NCBI RefSeq assembly: GCF_000196735.1
Contig: NC_014551.1
Coordinates: 102,501 to 162,500, forward strand
Reading direction: 5' to 3'
Origin: Bacillus amyloliquefaciens DSM 7 = ATCC 23350
GTDB taxonomy: Bacteria > Bacillota > Bacilli > Bacillales > Bacillaceae
DNA: 60,000 nucleotides
Below the pieces are notes generated by a model. That model ran no database searches. It worked only from the letters and a program-made list of their open reading frames with translations, and was not told the DNA's origin. The translations under genes and the position numbers were made by a program. Shown one piece after another: positions 1 through 13,432 of this stretch (position 1 is its first letter; every line of letters begins with the position of its first letter).

Positions 1-11
1 GAGGGGGTTGA

Positions 12-476
12 GTGGGACATAATATTTCTGACATCATTGAACAGTACTTAAAACAAGTATTAGATCAAAATGGCAAAGAAATTTTAGAGATCAAGCGCAG
101 TGAAATTGCTGATAAATTTCAGTGTGTTCCTTCTCAAATAAATTATGTCATCAACACCAGATTCACAAGCGAAAGAGGATATATTGTTGAAAGTAAACGG
201 GGAGGCGGCGGTTATATTCGTATTATCAAAATTAAAATGAATAACGAAGTCGTCCTTATCAATAATATTATTTCGCAAATTCATACCCACTTGTCTCAGG
301 CAGCCTCTGATGATATTATTCTCAGACTGTTAGAGGACGGGGTTATTTCGGAAAGAGAAGCTAAAATGATGGTGAGTGTAATGGATCGCTCAGTTCTATA
401 TATTGATTTGCCCGAACGGGATGAGCTAAGAGCCAGAATGATGAAAGCAATGCTCACATCTTTAAAACTAAAGTAA
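12..476 (+). CDS. ctsR: CtsR, transcriptional repressor of class III stress genes
   Basis: Dimeric winged-helix repressor that shuts off clpC, clpP, clpE and its own operon until heat or protein stress inactivates it. The 154-residue protein has the family length. The N-terminal helix-turn-helix region is followed by the glycine-rich wing SKRGGGGYIR (about residues 61-70), which reads the DNA and senses heat, and the C-terminal dimerisation/McsB-contact half follows. The GTG start is chosen because it yields MGHNISDII, the family N-terminus, and a gagggg ribosome binding site lies at 1-6. It is the first gene of ctsR-mcsA-mcsB-clpC; its promoter and the CtsR operator must lie left of the window. 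Confidence 0.97.
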   Translation: MGHNISDIIEQYLKQVLDQNGKEILEIKRSEIADKFQCVPSQINYVINTRFTSERGYIVESKRGGGGYIRIIKIKMNNEVVLINNIISQIHTHLSQAASDDIILRLLEDGVISEREAKMMVSVMDRSVLYIDLPERDELRARMMKAMLTSLKLK

Positions 477-480
477 GCGG

Positions 481-1047
481 GTGAAAAGATTGATTTGTCA
501 AGAGTGCAATGAGAGACCGGCCACTTTTCACTTTACGAAAGTTGTTAATGGAGAAAAGCAAGAAGTTCATATATGTGAACAATGCGCAAAAGAAAACAGT
601 GACTCATACGGTATAAGTGGAAACCAAGGGTTCTCGATTCATAATTTATTATCAGGGCTGCTGAATATGGAGTCTTCATTTCAAAACACGGGTTCTCAAA
701 TGTTCGGCTACCCAGAGCAAGGCACAGCTTGTAAGAAATGCGGCATGACGTTTCAGCAACTGAGGAAAACTGGGCGGTTCGGCTGTGCGGAGTGTTACGA
801 TACGTTCTATAGCCAAATTACGCCGATCTTGCGGAAAGTCCACAGCGGGAATACGGTGCACGCCGGGAAAATTCCAAAACGTATAGGCGGAAACCTGCAT
901 GTAAGGCGGCAAATGGAAATGTTAAAAAAGGAGCTAGAATCTTTAATACACCAGGAAGAGTTTGAAAAAGCAGCGCAGGTCAGGGATCAGATCCGATCGT
1001 TGGAGCAGGAATTAAAAAGCACAGACAGTGAGGAGGAACAAGGGTAA
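481..1047 (+). CDS. mcsA: McsA, zinc-binding activator of the McsB arginine kinase
   Basis: Adaptor that activates McsB and helps control CtsR and ClpC. Four CXXC pairs are visible (C6/C9, C32/C35, C84/C87, C102/C105), consistent with two zinc-binding modules, and a C-terminal UvrB/UvrC-like coiled segment (about residues 143-178) contains the [16 protein letters not shown] pattern. The GTG start at 481 follows the ctsR stop by 4 nt, and its ribosome binding site is the weak aagcggg overlapping the ctsR stop. The TAA stop overlaps the mcsB ATG by one base (TAATG), so translation of the two partners is probably coupled. Length 188 aa is close to the B. subtilis protein. Confidence 0.96.
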   Translation: MKRLICQECNERPATFHFTKVVNGEKQEVHICEQCAKENSDSYGISGNQGFSIHNLLSGLLNMESSFQNTGSQMFGYPEQGTACKKCGMTFQQLRKTGRFGCAECYDTFYSQITPILRKVHSGNTVHAGKIPKRIGGNLHVRRQMEMLKKELESLIHQEEFEKAAQVRDQIRSLEQELKSTDSEEEQG

Positions 1048-2138
1048 TGTCGCTCAAGCATTTTATTCAGGACGCATTAAGCAATTGGATGAAGCAAGAG
1101 GGACCTGAAAGTGACATTGTACTCAGCAGCCGTATACGGTTGGCCCGTAACTTTGAAAATATAAAGTTTCCTGCCCGGTATACGAATGAAGAAGCCTCAT
1201 CCATTATTCAGCAATTCGAAGATCATTTTTCAGGGAAAAAACTTCCTGATATCGGTCAATTTCATTTAATCAGAATGAGTGAAGCTCAGCCTCTGGAAAA
1301 ACGGGTGCTGATGGAGAAACATCTGATCAGCCCGAATTTAACGGAATCGCCGTTTGGCGGCTGTCTGCTTTCTGAAAATGAGGAAGTCAGCATTATGTTA
1401 AATGAAGAAGATCATATCAGAATTCAATGCCTCTTCCCCGGCTTCCAGCTTCTCAATGCGATAAAAGCTGCAAACCAGGTTGATGACTGGATTGAGGAGA
1501 AAGTGGATTACGCCTTTGGTGAGAAGAGAGGGTACTTAACAAGCTGTCCTACAAATGTAGGGACGGGGCTAAGGGCTTCGGTCATGATGCATTTGCCGGG
1601 TCTCGTATTAACTAGGCAAATGAATCGAATTATACCGGCAATTAACCAATTAGGTCTGGTTGTTAGAGGAATTTACGGTGAAGGCAGCGAAGCATTAGGA
1701 AATATCTTTCAAATTTCAAATCAAATCACACTTGGAAAGTCAGAACAGGACATCGTCGATGATTTGAACAGTGTGGCTGCCCAGCTGATTGAGCAGGAAC
1801 GCTCAGCCCGAGAAGCGCTTTATCAAACCTCGAAAATTGAATTAGAGGACCGGGTATTCAGATCTTACGGAGTTTTATCCAACTGCCGTATGATTGAATC
1901 GAAGGAAACGGCGAAATGCCTTTCTGACGTTCGGCTGGGGATAGACCTGGGGATCATTAAAGGGCTATCAAGCAATATACTTAATGAACTGATGATTTTG
2001 ACACAGCCGGGTTTTCTCCAGCAATATTCGGGCGGTGCATTACGGCCGAACGAAAGAGACGTGAGAAGAGCGGCTCTTATCAGGGAAAGGCTGCATTTAG
2101 AAATGAGTGCAAATAGACAGGAGGATGATTCGATATGA
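1047..2138 (+). CDS. mcsB: McsB, protein arginine kinase
   Basis: Phosphorylates arginines on CtsR and on aggregated proteins, the degradation tag recognised by ClpC-ClpP. It has the phosphagen-kinase fold with the SSRIRLARN nucleotide-binding motif at about residues 27-35 and no N-terminal creatine-kinase domain. The phosphoarginine-sensing RDxxRA motif is intact (R337, D338, R341, A342). An aggagg ribosome binding site lies at 1031-1036 inside mcsA. The stop overlaps the clpC start (ATGA), giving a tightly coupled operon. All 363 residues align with the B. subtilis protein as I know it. Confidence 0.97.
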   Translation: MSLKHFIQDALSNWMKQEGPESDIVLSSRIRLARNFENIKFPARYTNEEASSIIQQFEDHFSGKKLPDIGQFHLIRMSEAQPLEKRVLMEKHLISPNLTESPFGGCLLSENEEVSIMLNEEDHIRIQCLFPGFQLLNAIKAANQVDDWIEEKVDYAFGEKRGYLTSCPTNVGTGLRASVMMHLPGLVLTRQMNRIIPAINQLGLVVRGIYGEGSEALGNIFQISNQITLGKSEQDIVDDLNSVAAQLIEQERSAREALYQTSKIELEDRVFRSYGVLSNCRMIESKETAKCLSDVRLGIDLGIIKGLSSNILNELMILTQPGFLQQYSGGALRPNERDVRRAALIRERLHLEMSANRQEDDSI

Positions 2139-4570
2139 TGTTTGGAAGATTTACAGAGCGAGCTCAAAAGGTATTGGCACTGGCACAGGAAGAAGCACTG
2201 CGCTTAGGCCATACAAATATCGGAACTGAACATATATTATTGGGGTTAGTCCGTGAAGGTGAAGGGATAGCATTTAAAGCCTTAGAAGCGCTGGGCCTCA
2301 ATTCAGATAAAATGCAAAAAGAAGTGGAAAGTTTGATTGGCCGAGGACAGGAAAGCACCACATCTGTCCCTCATTACACGCCTCGAGCAAAAAAGGTAAT
2401 AGAACTCTCAATGGATGAAGCCAGAAAGCTGGGACATTCTTATGTAGGAACAGAACACATACTTCTCGGGCTGATTCGTGAAGGTGAGGGAGTCGCCGCG
2501 AGAGTTCTGAATAATCTGGGTGTCAGTCTCAATAAGGCGAGACAGCAGGTTCTTCAGCTTCTCGGAAGCAATGAAACAGGGACATCTGGAGCCGGAACAA
2601 ATAGCAGCGCAAACACTCCGACGCTTGACAGTCTGGCGCGTGATTTAACCGCGATTGCGAGGGAAGACAGCCTTGATCCGGTTATCGGCCGAAGCAAAGA
2701 AATTCAGCGTGTTATTGAGGTATTAAGCCGCAGAACAAAGAATAACCCCGTTCTTATTGGAGAACCGGGTGTAGGTAAAACTGCGATTGCCGAAGGCCTC
2801 GCACAGCAGATCATCAACAATGAAGTGCCGGAAATTTTACGTGATAAACGCGTAATGACGTTAGATATGGGGACGGTTGTAGCCGGCACGAAATACCGCG
2901 GAGAATTTGAAGACCGCTTGAAAAAGGTAATGGATGAAATACGTCAGGCCGGCAATATCATTTTATTCATTGATGAACTGCACACACTGATCGGAGCGGG
3001 AGGAGCAGAAGGTGCGATTGACGCGTCGAATATTTTAAAACCTTCATTGGCGCGCGGAGAGCTTCAGTGCATCGGTGCGACAACGCTTGATGAATACCGC
3101 AAATATATCGAAAAAGACGCAGCCCTGGAGCGCCGTTTCCAGCCGATTCAGGTGGATGAGCCGTCAGTCGATGAAAGCATTCAAATTTTAAAAGGACTCC
3201 GTGACCGCTATGAAGCGCATCACCGCGTATCCATTACTGATGAAGCGATCGAAGCGGCAGTTAAATTGTCCGACCGTTATATATCTGACCGCTTCCTTCC
3301 GGATAAAGCGATCGATTTAATTGACGAAGCCGGTTCAAAAGTGCGTCTCCGTTCTTTCACAACGCCTCCGAACTTAAAAGAGCTTGAGCAGAAGCTTGAT
3401 GAAGTTCGCAAGGAAAAAGACGCTGCCGTTCAAAGCCAGGAATTTGAAAAAGCGGCTTCTCTTCGTGATACGGAGCAGCGCCTGAGAGAACAGGTGGAAG
3501 ATACGAAAAAAACGTGGAAAGAAAAACAAGGCCAAGAGAACTCCGAAGTTTCTGTAGAGGATATCGCGATGGTTGTATCCAGCTGGACCGGGGTGCCTGT
3601 ATCTAAAATTGCGCAAACGGAAACAGATAAGCTTCTCAATATGGAAAGCATTCTGCACTCTCGTGTCATTGGCCAGGATGAAGCCGTTGTAGCCGTTGCA
3701 AAGGCTGTGAGACGTGCAAGAGCCGGTCTGAAGGATCCGAAACGTCCGATTGGTTCATTCATCTTCTTAGGTCCTACAGGCGTAGGGAAGACAGAGCTGG
3801 CAAGAGCACTGGCGGAATCCATTTTCGGTGATGAGGAAGCGATGATCAGAGTGGATATGTCCGAATACATGGAGAAACATTCGACTTCACGCCTTGTCGG
3901 TTCTCCTCCGGGATATGTCGGCTATGATGAAGGCGGCCAGCTGACAGAAAAAGTGAGAAGAAAACCTTACTCTGTCGTACTGCTTGATGAAATTGAAAAA
4001 GCGCATCCTGATGTGTTTAACATTCTCTTGCAAGTGCTTGAAGACGGACGCTTGACTGATTCAAAAGGACGCACTGTTGATTTCCGCAACACGATCCTGA
4101 TTATGACGTCAAACGTCGGAGCGAGCGAGCTGAAACGCAACAAATATGTCGGCTTCAATGTTCAGGATGAATCACAAAACCATAAAGACATGAAAGACAA
4201 AGTGATGGGAGAGCTGAAGCGTGCCTTCAGGCCTGAGTTTATCAACCGGATTGACGAAATTATCGTCTTCCACTCCCTTGAGAAAAAACATCTTACAGAC
4301 ATCGTGTCGCTTATGTCTGACCAGTTAACAAAACGTCTGAAAGAACAAGATCTCTCTATAGAGCTGACAGAAGCTGCAAAAGCAAAAGTAGCAGACGAGG
4401 GCGTCGATTTGGAATACGGCGCACGTCCGTTAAGAAGAGCGATCCAAAAGCATGTGGAGGACCGTTTATCAGAAGAGCTCCTCAGAGGCAATATTGATAA
4501 AGGGCAGCACATCGTTCTTGATGTAGAGGACGGCGAATTTGTCGTAAAAACGACTGCTAAAACGAACTAA
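2135..4570 (+). CDS. clpC: ClpC, HSP100/Clp AAA+ unfoldase
   Basis: Hexameric ATP-driven unfoldase that feeds substrates, including phosphoarginine-tagged proteins and MecA-delivered ComK, into ClpP. Two N-terminal Clp-N repeats (about 3-145) are followed by AAA module 1 with Walker A GEPGVGKT (about 208-215), a middle domain with a UVR-like [10 protein letters not shown] segment (about 410-480), AAA module 2 with GPTGVGKTE (about 546-554), and a D2-small domain. Length is 811 aa. Two successive ATG codons are possible (2135 and 2138); 2135 overlaps the mcsB stop and fits the family N-terminus [10 protein letters not shown]. Ribosome binding site acaggaggatg lies at about 2117-2127. Confidence 0.98.
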   Translation: MMFGRFTERAQKVLALAQEEALRLGHTNIGTEHILLGLVREGEGIAFKALEALGLNSDKMQKEVESLIGRGQESTTSVPHYTPRAKKVIELSMDEARKLGHSYVGTEHILLGLIREGEGVAARVLNNLGVSLNKARQQVLQLLGSNETGTSGAGTNSSANTPTLDSLARDLTAIAREDSLDPVIGRSKEIQRVIEVLSRRTKNNPVLIGEPGVGKTAIAEGLAQQIINNEVPEILRDKRVMTLDMGTVVAGTKYRGEFEDRLKKVMDEIRQAGNIILFIDELHTLIGAGGAEGAIDASNILKPSLARGELQCIGATTLDEYRKYIEKDAALERRFQPIQVDEPSVDESIQILKGLRDRYEAHHRVSITDEAIEAAVKLSDRYISDRFLPDKAIDLIDEAGSKVRLRSFTTPPNLKELEQKLDEVRKEKDAAVQSQEFEKAASLRDTEQRLREQVEDTKKTWKEKQGQENSEVSVEDIAMVVSSWTGVPVSKIAQTETDKLLNMESILHSRVIGQDEAVVAVAKAVRRARAGLKDPKRPIGSFIFLGPTGVGKTELARALAESIFGDEEAMIRVDMSEYMEKHSTSRLVGSPPGYVGYDEGGQLTEKVRRKPYSVVLLDEIEKAHPDVFNILLQVLEDGRLTDSKGRTVDFRNTILIMTSNVGASELKRNKYVGFNVQDESQNHKDMKDKVMGELKRAFRPEFINRIDEIIVFHSLEKKHLTDIVSLMSDQLTKRLKEQDLSIELTEAAKAKVADEGVDLEYGARPLRRAIQKHVEDRLSEELLRGNIDKGQHIVLDVEDGEFVVKTTAKTN

Positions 4571-4584
4571 TATAGTGACAAACA

Positions 4585-4614
4585 TGAGGCATACGTAAGC
4601 AAGTGTATGCCTCA
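4585..4614 (+). terminator. Hairpin after clpC, possible partial terminator
   Basis: A perfect 10-bp inverted repeat tgaggcatac/gtatgcctca encloses a 10-nt loop. It is followed only by ctttgttat rather than a clean U-run, so it may terminate or pause only part of the transcription that continues into radA. Confidence 0.6.
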
Positions 4615-4663
4615 CTTTGTTATATAGAGAAATATTCGATAAGGAAGAGGTCTTACAGCGTAT

Positions 4664-6043
4664 ATGGCTAAATCAAAAACAAAATTCATCTGCCACTCAT
4701 GCGGTTATGAATCCGCAAAATGGATGGGAAAGTGCCCGGGCTGCGGGGCTTGGAATACAATGGTGGAAGAAACCATAAAAAAAGCGCCGGCGAATCGGCG
4801 GGCGGCTTTCTCCCATTCCGTTCAAACCGTCCAGAAACCATCACCCATTACATCAATTGAAACATCAGAAGAACCCCGCGTTCAAACCAAGCTCGAAGAA
4901 TTCAACAGAGTGCTTGGCGGCGGAGTTGTGAAGGGCTCGTTAGTATTAATCGGCGGCGATCCCGGCATCGGTAAATCAACGCTCCTTCTTCAAGTATCCG
5001 CACAATTAGCAGACACGGCCGGCAGCGTGCTTTACATTTCTGGGGAAGAATCTGTGAAGCAAACGAAGCTGCGCGCCGACAGACTTGGAATCAACAGCCA
5101 ATTGTTACATGTTTTATCTGAAACCGATATGGAGTATATTTCGTCTGCTATACAAGAGATGAAACCCGCATTTGTTGTGGTAGACTCCATTCAGACCGTT
5201 TACCAAAGTGATATCACCTCAGCTCCCGGCAGTGTATCACAAGTAAGAGAGTGTACGGCCGAATTGATGAAAATCGCGAAAACAAACGGCATACCTATTT
5301 TTATCGTCGGACACGTTACAAAAGAAGGATCGATCGCAGGACCGAGATTGCTTGAGCATATGGTCGATACCGTTCTATACTTTGAAGGAGAGCGGCACCA
5401 TACATTCCGTATTTTGCGGGCTGTAAAAAACCGTTTCGGCTCAACAAATGAAATGGGCATCTTTGAAATGCGGGAAGAAGGGCTTACAGAAGTGCTGAAC
5501 CCTTCTGAAATTTTCTTAGAAGAGCGTTCTGCCGGGGCTTCGGGTTCGAGTATCGTTGCGTCAATGGAAGGCACGAGACCGATCTTAGTTGAAATCCAGG
5601 CGCTCATATCACCGACCAGCTTCGGAAATCCGCGCCGCATGGCTACAGGAATTGACCACAACAGGGTGTCGTTAATCATGGCTGTGCTTGAGAAGCGGGT
5701 GGGGCTGTTGCTTCAAAATCAAGATGCGTATTTAAAAGTCGCCGGCGGGGTCAAACTGGATGAACCAGCGATTGATTTGGCAGTAGCCGTCAGCATTGCT
5801 TCAAGCTTCAGAGATACACCGCCAAATCCTGCAGATTGCTTTATCGGTGAAGTGGGTCTGACAGGAGAAGTCCGCAGGGTGTCAAGAATCGAACAGCGCG
5901 TAAAAGAAGCGGCGAAGCTCGGCTTCAAGCGTATGGTCATACCTGAGGCAAATTCAGACGGATGGACAATACCAAAAGGGATTGAGGTTGTCGGAGTAGC
6001 AAATGTTGCAGAAGCGCTTCGTACTTCATTAGGAGGATCATAA
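4664..6043 (+). CDS. radA: RadA (Sms), DnaB-like ATPase in DNA repair and recombination
   Basis: Promotes branch migration and D-loop extension during recombination and transformation. The N-terminal zinc finger (C10, C13, C24, C27), RecA-like core with Walker [11 protein letters not shown] (97-106), the RadA-specific KNRFG motif (255-259) and the C-terminal Lon-protease-like P domain (about 285-459) are all visible. Length 459 aa is within one residue of B. subtilis. The ribosome binding site ggaagagg (4643-4650) sits about 13 nt from the ATG, longer than usual. disA follows after 3 nt; in B. subtilis RadA is known to interact with DisA. Confidence 0.97.
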   Translation: MAKSKTKFICHSCGYESAKWMGKCPGCGAWNTMVEETIKKAPANRRAAFSHSVQTVQKPSPITSIETSEEPRVQTKLEEFNRVLGGGVVKGSLVLIGGDPGIGKSTLLLQVSAQLADTAGSVLYISGEESVKQTKLRADRLGINSQLLHVLSETDMEYISSAIQEMKPAFVVVDSIQTVYQSDITSAPGSVSQVRECTAELMKIAKTNGIPIFIVGHVTKEGSIAGPRLLEHMVDTVLYFEGERHHTFRILRAVKNRFGSTNEMGIFEMREEGLTEVLNPSEIFLEERSAGASGSSIVASMEGTRPILVEIQALISPTSFGNPRRMATGIDHNRVSLIMAVLEKRVGLLLQNQDAYLKVAGGVKLDEPAIDLAVAVSIASSFRDTPPNPADCFIGEVGLTGEVRRVSRIEQRVKEAAKLGFKRMVIPEANSDGWTIPKGIEVVGVANVAEALRTSLGGS

Positions 6044-6046
6044 TAG

Positions 6047-7129
6047 ATGGAAAAAGAGAAAAAAGGGGCGAAACAAGAGCTTGACCTGTCTGCAATCCTG
6101 CAGTTCGTTGCACCGGGAACCCCGCTCAGAGCCGGGATAGAAAATGTACTTCGGGCAAATACAGGCGGCCTGATTGTTGTCGGATACAACGATAAGGTAA
6201 AACAAGTCGTGGATGGCGGTTTTCATATTAATACATCATTTGCGCCCGCTCACTTATACGAGCTGGCCAAAATGGACGGAGCCATTATTTTAAGTGATTC
6301 CGGCCAGAAAATTCTTTATGCGAATACGCAGCTTATGCCGGAGGCGACCATTTCTTCTTCAGAAACGGGAATGAGGCACCGTACAGCGGAACGGGTGGCA
6401 AAGCAGACCGGCTGTCTCGTCATAGCCATTTCTGAACGCAGAAATGTCATTACGTTATACCAGGACAGCATGAAGTACACACTAAAGGACATAGGCTTTA
6501 TTTTAACAAAGGCTAACCAGGCCATTCAAACGCTTGAGAAGTATAAAACCATTCTAGACAAAACGATTACAGCTTTAAACGCCTTAGAATTTGAGGAGCT
6601 TGTGACATTCAGTGACGTGCTGTCCGTCATGCACCGGTATGAAATGGTGCTCCGTATAAAAAATGAAATCAACATGTATATTAAAGAACTCGGAACGGAA
6701 GGCCACTTAATCTGTCTGCAGGTGATTGAACTGATTACGGATATGGAAGAAGAAGCGGCTCTTTTCATCAAAGACTATGTAAAAGAAAAAATCAAAGATC
6801 CGTTCGTGCTGTTAAAAGAGCTTCAGGATATGTCCAGCTATGATCTGCTTGATGATTCCATTTTGTTTAAGCTGCTTGGATATCCCGCTTCTACCAATCT
6901 CGATGATTATGTTCTGCCGAGAGGATACAGGCTGCTGAACAAAATTCCGCGTCTGCCGATGCCGATTGTTGAAAATGTGGTTGAGGCATTCGGATTTTTG
7001 CCAAGCATAACGGAAGCGACAGCCGAAGAACTGGATGATGTTGAAGGTATCGGCGAGGTGCGCGCCCAAAAAATCAAAAAAGGCTTAAAACGCCTCCAAG
7101 AAAAACACTATATAGATAGACAGCTTTAA
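6047..7129 (+). CDS. disA: DisA, DNA-scanning diadenylate cyclase
   Basis: Octameric enzyme that makes c-di-AMP from two ATP and slows when it meets branched DNA, linking genome integrity to sporulation and development. The DAC catalytic motifs D77-G78-A79 and R110-H111-R112 are intact. A helical spine (about 150-290) joins to a C-terminal RuvA-like helix-hairpin-helix DNA-binding domain (about 300-350, [12 protein letters not shown]). Length 360 aa equals the family. It is tightly packed behind radA with an aggaggatcat ribosome binding site inside the radA 3' end. A stand-alone SigB-type promoter for the next gene follows its stop. Confidence 0.98.
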   Translation: MEKEKKGAKQELDLSAILQFVAPGTPLRAGIENVLRANTGGLIVVGYNDKVKQVVDGGFHINTSFAPAHLYELAKMDGAIILSDSGQKILYANTQLMPEATISSSETGMRHRTAERVAKQTGCLVIAISERRNVITLYQDSMKYTLKDIGFILTKANQAIQTLEKYKTILDKTITALNALEFEELVTFSDVLSVMHRYEMVLRIKNEINMYIKELGTEGHLICLQVIELITDMEEEAALFIKDYVKEKIKDPFVLLKELQDMSSYDLLDDSILFKLLGYPASTNLDDYVLPRGYRLLNKIPRLPMPIVENVVEAFGFLPSITEATAEELDDVEGIGEVRAQKIKKGLKRLQEKHYIDRQL

Positions 7130-7134
7130 GTATC

Positions 7135-7160
7135 GCTTAAACCTGTGGGAATCCGGGTAT
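7135..7160 (+). promoter_or_regulatory. SigB-like promoter before yacL
   Basis: gcttaa (7135-7140), 14-nt spacer, gggtat (7155-7160). This differs from the SigB consensus GTTTAA-N13/15-GGGTAT at one -35 base. It lies just after the disA stop and 83 nt upstream of the yacL start, and it would add general-stress transcription of yacL-ispD-ispF. I recall yacL listed in the B. subtilis SigB regulon, which agrees. Confidence 0.6.
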
Positions 7161-7242
7161 ATTATTGTTAGTTTTTGTTTATTCTGATATTTGTAGGCTT
7201 TGACAGTCTGCTGAAAAATGCTACTTAAAAGGAGGTGGGGGT

Positions 7243-9524
<2,282 letters not shown>

Positions 9525-9532
9525 TCATTGTT

Positions 9533-9561
9533 TTGATGCCCGGTCTATTTGGTGGTAGAAT
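9533..9561 (+). promoter_or_regulatory. SigA promoter for gltX operon
   Basis: ttgatg (9533-9538), exact 17-nt spacer, tagaat (9556-9561), starting 8 nt after the ispF stop and about 55 nt before the gltX start. Confidence 0.75.
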
Positions 9562-9615
9562 AGATACATATATTCGGCTAGAGGCTACAGACGAGATGAA
9601 AGGAAGTATTTGAAC

Positions 9616-11067
9616 ATGGGAAATGAAGTACGCGTTCGCTATGCACCGAGTCCGACCGGACATTTGCATATCGGTAACGCCAGAACGGCGCTTTTTAACT
9701 ATTTATTTGCCCGCAGCCAAGGCGGAAAGTTTATTATCCGGATTGAGGACACGGACAAAAAGCGAAATATTGAAGGCGGAGAGCAAAGCCAGCTTAACTA
9801 TTTGAAATGGCTCGGCATGGACTGGGATGAAAGTGTGGATGTCGGCGGAGAGTACGGCCCGTACCGCCAGTCTGAGCGTAACGACATTTACAAAGTATAC
9901 TATGAAGAGCTTCTTGAAAAAGGGCTTGCTTATAAATGTTTCTGTACGGAAGAAGAACTTGAAAAAGAACGTGAAGAGCAGATCGCCCGCGGGGAAATGC
10001 CGCGCTATTCCGGCCAACACAGAAACCTGACTCAGGAAGAGCAGGAGCAGTTTTTAGCCGAAGGCAGACAGCCGAGCATCCGTTTCCGCGTGCCGGAAGG
10101 GAAAATCATCGCTTTTAACGATATCGTAAAGGGCGAGATTTCTTTTGAATCAGACGGTATCGGCGACTTTGTCATCGTCAAAAAAGACGGAACACCGACG
10201 TATAACTTTGCCGTCGCAATTGACGATTACTTAATGAAAATGACGCACGTGCTCCGCGGTGAAGACCATATTTCAAATACACCGAAACAGATCATGATTT
10301 TTCAGGCGTTCGGCTGGGATATTCCTGTATTCGGTCATATGACGCTTATCGTAAACGAAAGCCGCAAAAAATTAAGTAAGCGTGATGAATCAATTATCCA
10401 GTTTATTGAGCAGTATGAAGAGCTGGGTTACCTGCCTGAAGCGCTGTTTAACTTTATCGGACTTCTCGGCTGGTCTCCTGTCGGTGAAGAAGAGCTCTTC
10501 ACAAGAGAGCAATTTATTGAAATTTTTGATGTGAATCGTTTATCTAAGTCACCGGCTCTGTTTGATATGCATAAACTGAAATGGGTCAACAACCAATACG
10601 TCAAAGCGCTGGATCTTGATCAAGTTGTTGAGCTGACTCTTCCTCACCTGCAAAAAGCAGGAAAAGTCGGCACTGAGCTTTCTGCCGAAGAGCAGGAATG
10701 GGTGCATAAGTTGATCTCTCTTTATCATGAGCAATTGAGCTACGGCGCTGAAATTGTCGAGCTGACTGATTTGTTCTTTAAGGATGAAATCGAGTATAAT
10801 CAAGAGGCAAAAGCCGTTCTGGAAGAAGAACAGGTGCCTGAAGTGCTCAGCGCATTTGCTGCGAAGCTTGAAGAGCTTGAAGAATTTACGCCTGAGCAGA
10901 TCAAAGCCTCAATTAAAGCTGTTCAGAAAGAAACAGGCCATAAAGGCAAAAAGCTGTTCATGCCGATTCGTGTAGCGGTTACCGGCCAGACACACGGTCC
11001 GGAGCTTCCGCAGGCTATTGAGCTGATCGGAAGAGAAACAGCCGTAAAACGCCTGAAAAGCATCTAA
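9616..11067 (+). CDS. gltX: Glutamyl-tRNA synthetase
   Basis: Class I synthetase that charges tRNA-Glu and, in Bacillus, also tRNA-Gln, which GatCAB later amidates; Bacillus has no GlnRS. The HIGH-type motif is at HLHIGNA (16-22) and the KMSKS-type motif at KKLSKRD (about 250-256), followed by the helical anticodon-binding half. Length 483 aa. The ATG at 9616 is selected over an upstream in-frame TTG (9610), giving the [16 protein letters not shown]-terminus and 10 nt from the aaaggaag ribosome binding site. Transcription probably continues through the T-box leader into cysE-cysS, as described for B. subtilis. Confidence 0.98.
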   Translation: MGNEVRVRYAPSPTGHLHIGNARTALFNYLFARSQGGKFIIRIEDTDKKRNIEGGEQSQLNYLKWLGMDWDESVDVGGEYGPYRQSERNDIYKVYYEELLEKGLAYKCFCTEEELEKEREEQIARGEMPRYSGQHRNLTQEEQEQFLAEGRQPSIRFRVPEGKIIAFNDIVKGEISFESDGIGDFVIVKKDGTPTYNFAVAIDDYLMKMTHVLRGEDHISNTPKQIMIFQAFGWDIPVFGHMTLIVNESRKKLSKRDESIIQFIEQYEELGYLPEALFNFIGLLGWSPVGEEELFTREQFIEIFDVNRLSKSPALFDMHKLKWVNNQYVKALDLDQVVELTLPHLQKAGKVGTELSAEEQEWVHKLISLYHEQLSYGAEIVELTDLFFKDEIEYNQEAKAVLEEEQVPEVLSAFAAKLEELEEFTPEQIKASIKAVQKETGHKGKKLFMPIRVAVTGQTHGPELPQAIELIGRETAVKRLKSI

Positions 11068-11084
11068 ATATACGATTGTTGACA

Positions 11085-11330
11085 GGGAAGAGTATAAAAC
11101 AATGACCATTACAGAAAGAATCTTCATCGGCTGAGAGAGATTCATGCGTCATGTTTTAGAAGTGCGCCCTTAAGACCTTTGAAGAACATTTCTGCGGAAA
11201 TCAGTATTTAAAGGCGGCCGCCGCCGTTACCGGCTTTTAAGTTGGGAAAACAGCATTTTGTTTTTCAAACAGAGTGGAACCGCGCGGTAAAAGCGTCTCT
11301 GTCATGTTTACATGCAGAGGCGCTTTTTTT
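11085..11330 (+). promoter_or_regulatory. T-box riboswitch (tRNA-Cys sensing) upstream of cysE
   Basis: The gltX-cysE gap carries the T-box core agagtggaaccgcg at 11271-11284 and the gggaagagta 5' element of stem I at about 11085. The antiterminator pairing is explicit: cagag at 11270-11274 can pair with ctctg at 11297-11301, which is also the 5' arm of the terminator. The bulge tgga is complementary to a tccA-3' acceptor end with discriminator U, as expected for tRNA-Cys. Two TGC triplets (11163-11165 and 11193-11195) are candidates for the specifier; I cannot decide between them by eye. Confidence 0.9.
11292..11330 (+). terminator. T-box terminator
   Basis: agcgtctctg/cagaggcgct makes a 10-bp stem (11292-11301 with 11315-11324, one G-T pair). 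The loop is itself able to pair atg/cat, and seven T follow. This is the OFF structure of the cysE T-box. Confidence 0.92.
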
Positions 11331-11377
11331 ATAGGCGGAAAAATAGACTGGAGCGGGGAGAGAATGGGGGGAAGCAT

Positions 11378-12031
11378 GTGTTTTTTAAAATGCTAAAAGA
11401 AGACATAGATACAGTGTTCGATCAAGATCCGGCAGCAAGAAGCTATTTCGAAGTTGTTTTAACTTATTCTGGTTTACATGCTATATGGGCGCATCGGATT
11501 GCACATGCTTTATATAAACGGAGGTTTTTCTTCCTTGCGCGGCTGATATCGCAGATTGCCCGTTTCTTTACCGGTATTGAAATCCATCCCGGCGCGACCA
11601 TCGGGAGAAGATTTTTCATTGACCACGGTATGGGGGTCGTCATAGGGGAAACGTGTGAAATCGGCAATAACGTGACGGTTTTCCAAGGTGTCACTCTCGG
11701 GGGAACGGGAAAAGAAAAGGGAAAGCGGCATCCGACCATTAAAGATGATGCTTTAATTGCAACAGGGGCGAAGGTGCTCGGCTCTATAACAGTCGGGCAA
11801 GGTTCTAAAGTAGGGGCCGGCTCCGTTGTGCTGCGTGATGTTCCCGACTTTTCAACCGTTGTCGGCATACCGGGAAAAGTCGTCATTCAGAACGGAAGAA
11901 AAATCAAACGCGATCTCAATCACCAAGACTTGCCCGATCCGGTTGCTGACCGGTTTAGAGCATTGGAGCAGCAGATTTTTGAGCTGCAGGCTGAACTGGA
12001 AGATAAAAAAGAAAGGATCAACCAAAAATGA
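11378..12031 (+). CDS. cysE: CysE, serine O-acetyltransferase
   Basis: Makes O-acetylserine from serine and acetyl-CoA, the committed step to cysteine. The left-handed beta-helix hexapeptide repeats and the signature [20 protein letters not shown] (about residues 87-106) are clear. At 217 aa it is the short Gram-positive form. The GTG at 11378 is chosen: it follows gggggg (11366-11371) and gives the family N-terminus [11 protein letters not shown]. The open frame further upstream would run into the T-box terminator. It overlaps cysS by 4 nt, so cysteine supply and tRNA-Cys charging are coupled under one riboswitch. Confidence 0.97.
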   Translation: MFFKMLKEDIDTVFDQDPAARSYFEVVLTYSGLHAIWAHRIAHALYKRRFFFLARLISQIARFFTGIEIHPGATIGRRFFIDHGMGVVIGETCEIGNNVTVFQGVTLGGTGKEKGKRHPTIKDDALIATGAKVLGSITVGQGSKVGAGSVVLRDVPDFSTVVGIPGKVVIQNGRKIKRDLNHQDLPDPVADRFRALEQQIFELQAELEDKKERINQK

Positions 12032-13428
12032 CCATTACACTTTATAATACATTGACACGGAAAAAGGAAACATTCGTTCCTCTTGAGGAAGGAAAAGTAA
12101 AAATGTACGTGTGCGGACCGACTGTATACAACTATATTCATATCGGAAACGCCCGTCCGGCGATTGTGTATGACACCGTACGCAACTATTTGGAATATAA
12201 AGGGTACGACGTTCAATATGTATCGAATTTCACCGATGTTGACGACAAACTGATTAAAGCCGCCAACGAGCTCGGCGAGGACGTTCCGACCGTTTCTGAG
12301 CGGTTCATTAAAGCGTATTTTGAAGACGTGGGCGCCCTCGGATGCCGGAAAGCAGATCTTCACCCTCGGGTTATGGAGAACATGGACGCCATTATTGAAT
12401 TTGTCAGCGAGCTGATTAAAAAAGGCTACGCTTATGAATCAGAAGGCGACGTCTATTTCAAAACAAGAGCCTTCGAAGGCTACGGCAAGCTATCTCAGCA
12501 ATCAATTGATGAACTCAGATCTGGAGCGCGTATCCGTGTCGGTGAGAAGAAAGAGGATGCGCTGGACTTTGCTCTTTGGAAAGCCGCCAAAGACGGAGAA
12601 ATCTCATGGGATAGCCCTTGGGGAAAAGGCCGCCCAGGCTGGCATATTGAATGCTCCGCAATGGTGAAAAAGTATTTGGGTGACGAGATCGATATTCATG
12701 CCGGCGGTCAGGACCTGACATTCCCGCACCATGAAAATGAAATCGCACAATCCGAAGCATTGACAGGCAAGACATTCGCAAAATACTGGCTTCACAACGG
12801 TTATATCAATATAGATAATGAGAAAATGTCAAAATCGCTCGGCAACTTTGTTTTGGTGCACGATATCATTAAGCAATATGACCCGCAGCTGCTGAGATTT
12901 TTCATGCTGTCCGTTCATTACCGCCACCCGATCAACTATTCGGAGGAGCTGCTTGAGAAAACAAAAAACGCGTTTAACCGCTTGAAGACGGCCTACAGTA
13001 ATTTAAACCATCGTTTGATTAGCAGCACGAATCTGACTGACAATGATGATGAATGGCTCGCTAAAATCGAAGAGCACCGCACGGCATTTGAAGAAGCAAT
13101 GGATGATGACTTTAATACGGCGAATGCGATTTCCGTATGGTTTGATTTAGCGAAGCTCGCCAATTACTACATGCAGGAGGACAATACGGCGGATCACGTC
13201 ATTAAAGCCTTTATCAGCATGTTTGACAGAATCGGATCTGTTCTCGGACTTACGCTCGGTGAAGAAGAGCTTGTCGATGAAGAAATTGAAGAATTGATTG
13301 AGAAGAGAAATGAAGCCCGCCGTAATCGCGATTTTGCTTTATCCGACCAGATTCGCGATCAGCTGAAAAGCATGAATATCATTCTTGAGGATACGGCTCA
13401 GGGAACTCGCTGGAAGCGGGGAGAGTAA
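12028..13428 (+). CDS. cysS: Cysteinyl-tRNA synthetase
   Basis: Class I monomeric synthetase. HIGN motif at 38-41, catalytic-site zinc ligand C29 in [15 protein letters not shown], the GWHIECSAM zinc segment, and the KMSKSLGN loop (about 265-272) are intact. The 466-aa length matches B. subtilis. The ATG overlaps the cysE TGA (ATGA), and the aaaggatc ribosome binding site is inside cysE. The next gene starts 5 nt after its stop. Confidence 0.98.
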   Translation: MTITLYNTLTRKKETFVPLEEGKVKMYVCGPTVYNYIHIGNARPAIVYDTVRNYLEYKGYDVQYVSNFTDVDDKLIKAANELGEDVPTVSERFIKAYFEDVGALGCRKADLHPRVMENMDAIIEFVSELIKKGYAYESEGDVYFKTRAFEGYGKLSQQSIDELRSGARIRVGEKKEDALDFALWKAAKDGEISWDSPWGKGRPGWHIECSAMVKKYLGDEIDIHAGGQDLTFPHHENEIAQSEALTGKTFAKYWLHNGYINIDNEKMSKSLGNFVLVHDIIKQYDPQLLRFFMLSVHYRHPINYSEELLEKTKNAFNRLKTAYSNLNHRLISSTNLTDNDDEWLAKIEEHRTAFEEAMDDDFNTANAISVWFDLAKLANYYMQEDNTADHVIKAFISMFDRIGSVLGLTLGEEELVDEEIEELIEKRNEARRNRDFALSDQIRDQLKSMNIILEDTAQGTRWKRGE

Positions 13429-13432
13429 GCGG

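Noticed and set aside
11079..11098. ttgaca followed by tataaa in front of the T-box
   Set aside because: The two hexamers are only 8 nt apart and no -10 lies at 16-18 nt. The gggaagagta here is the conserved 5' strand of T-box stem I, so read-through from gltX is more likely.
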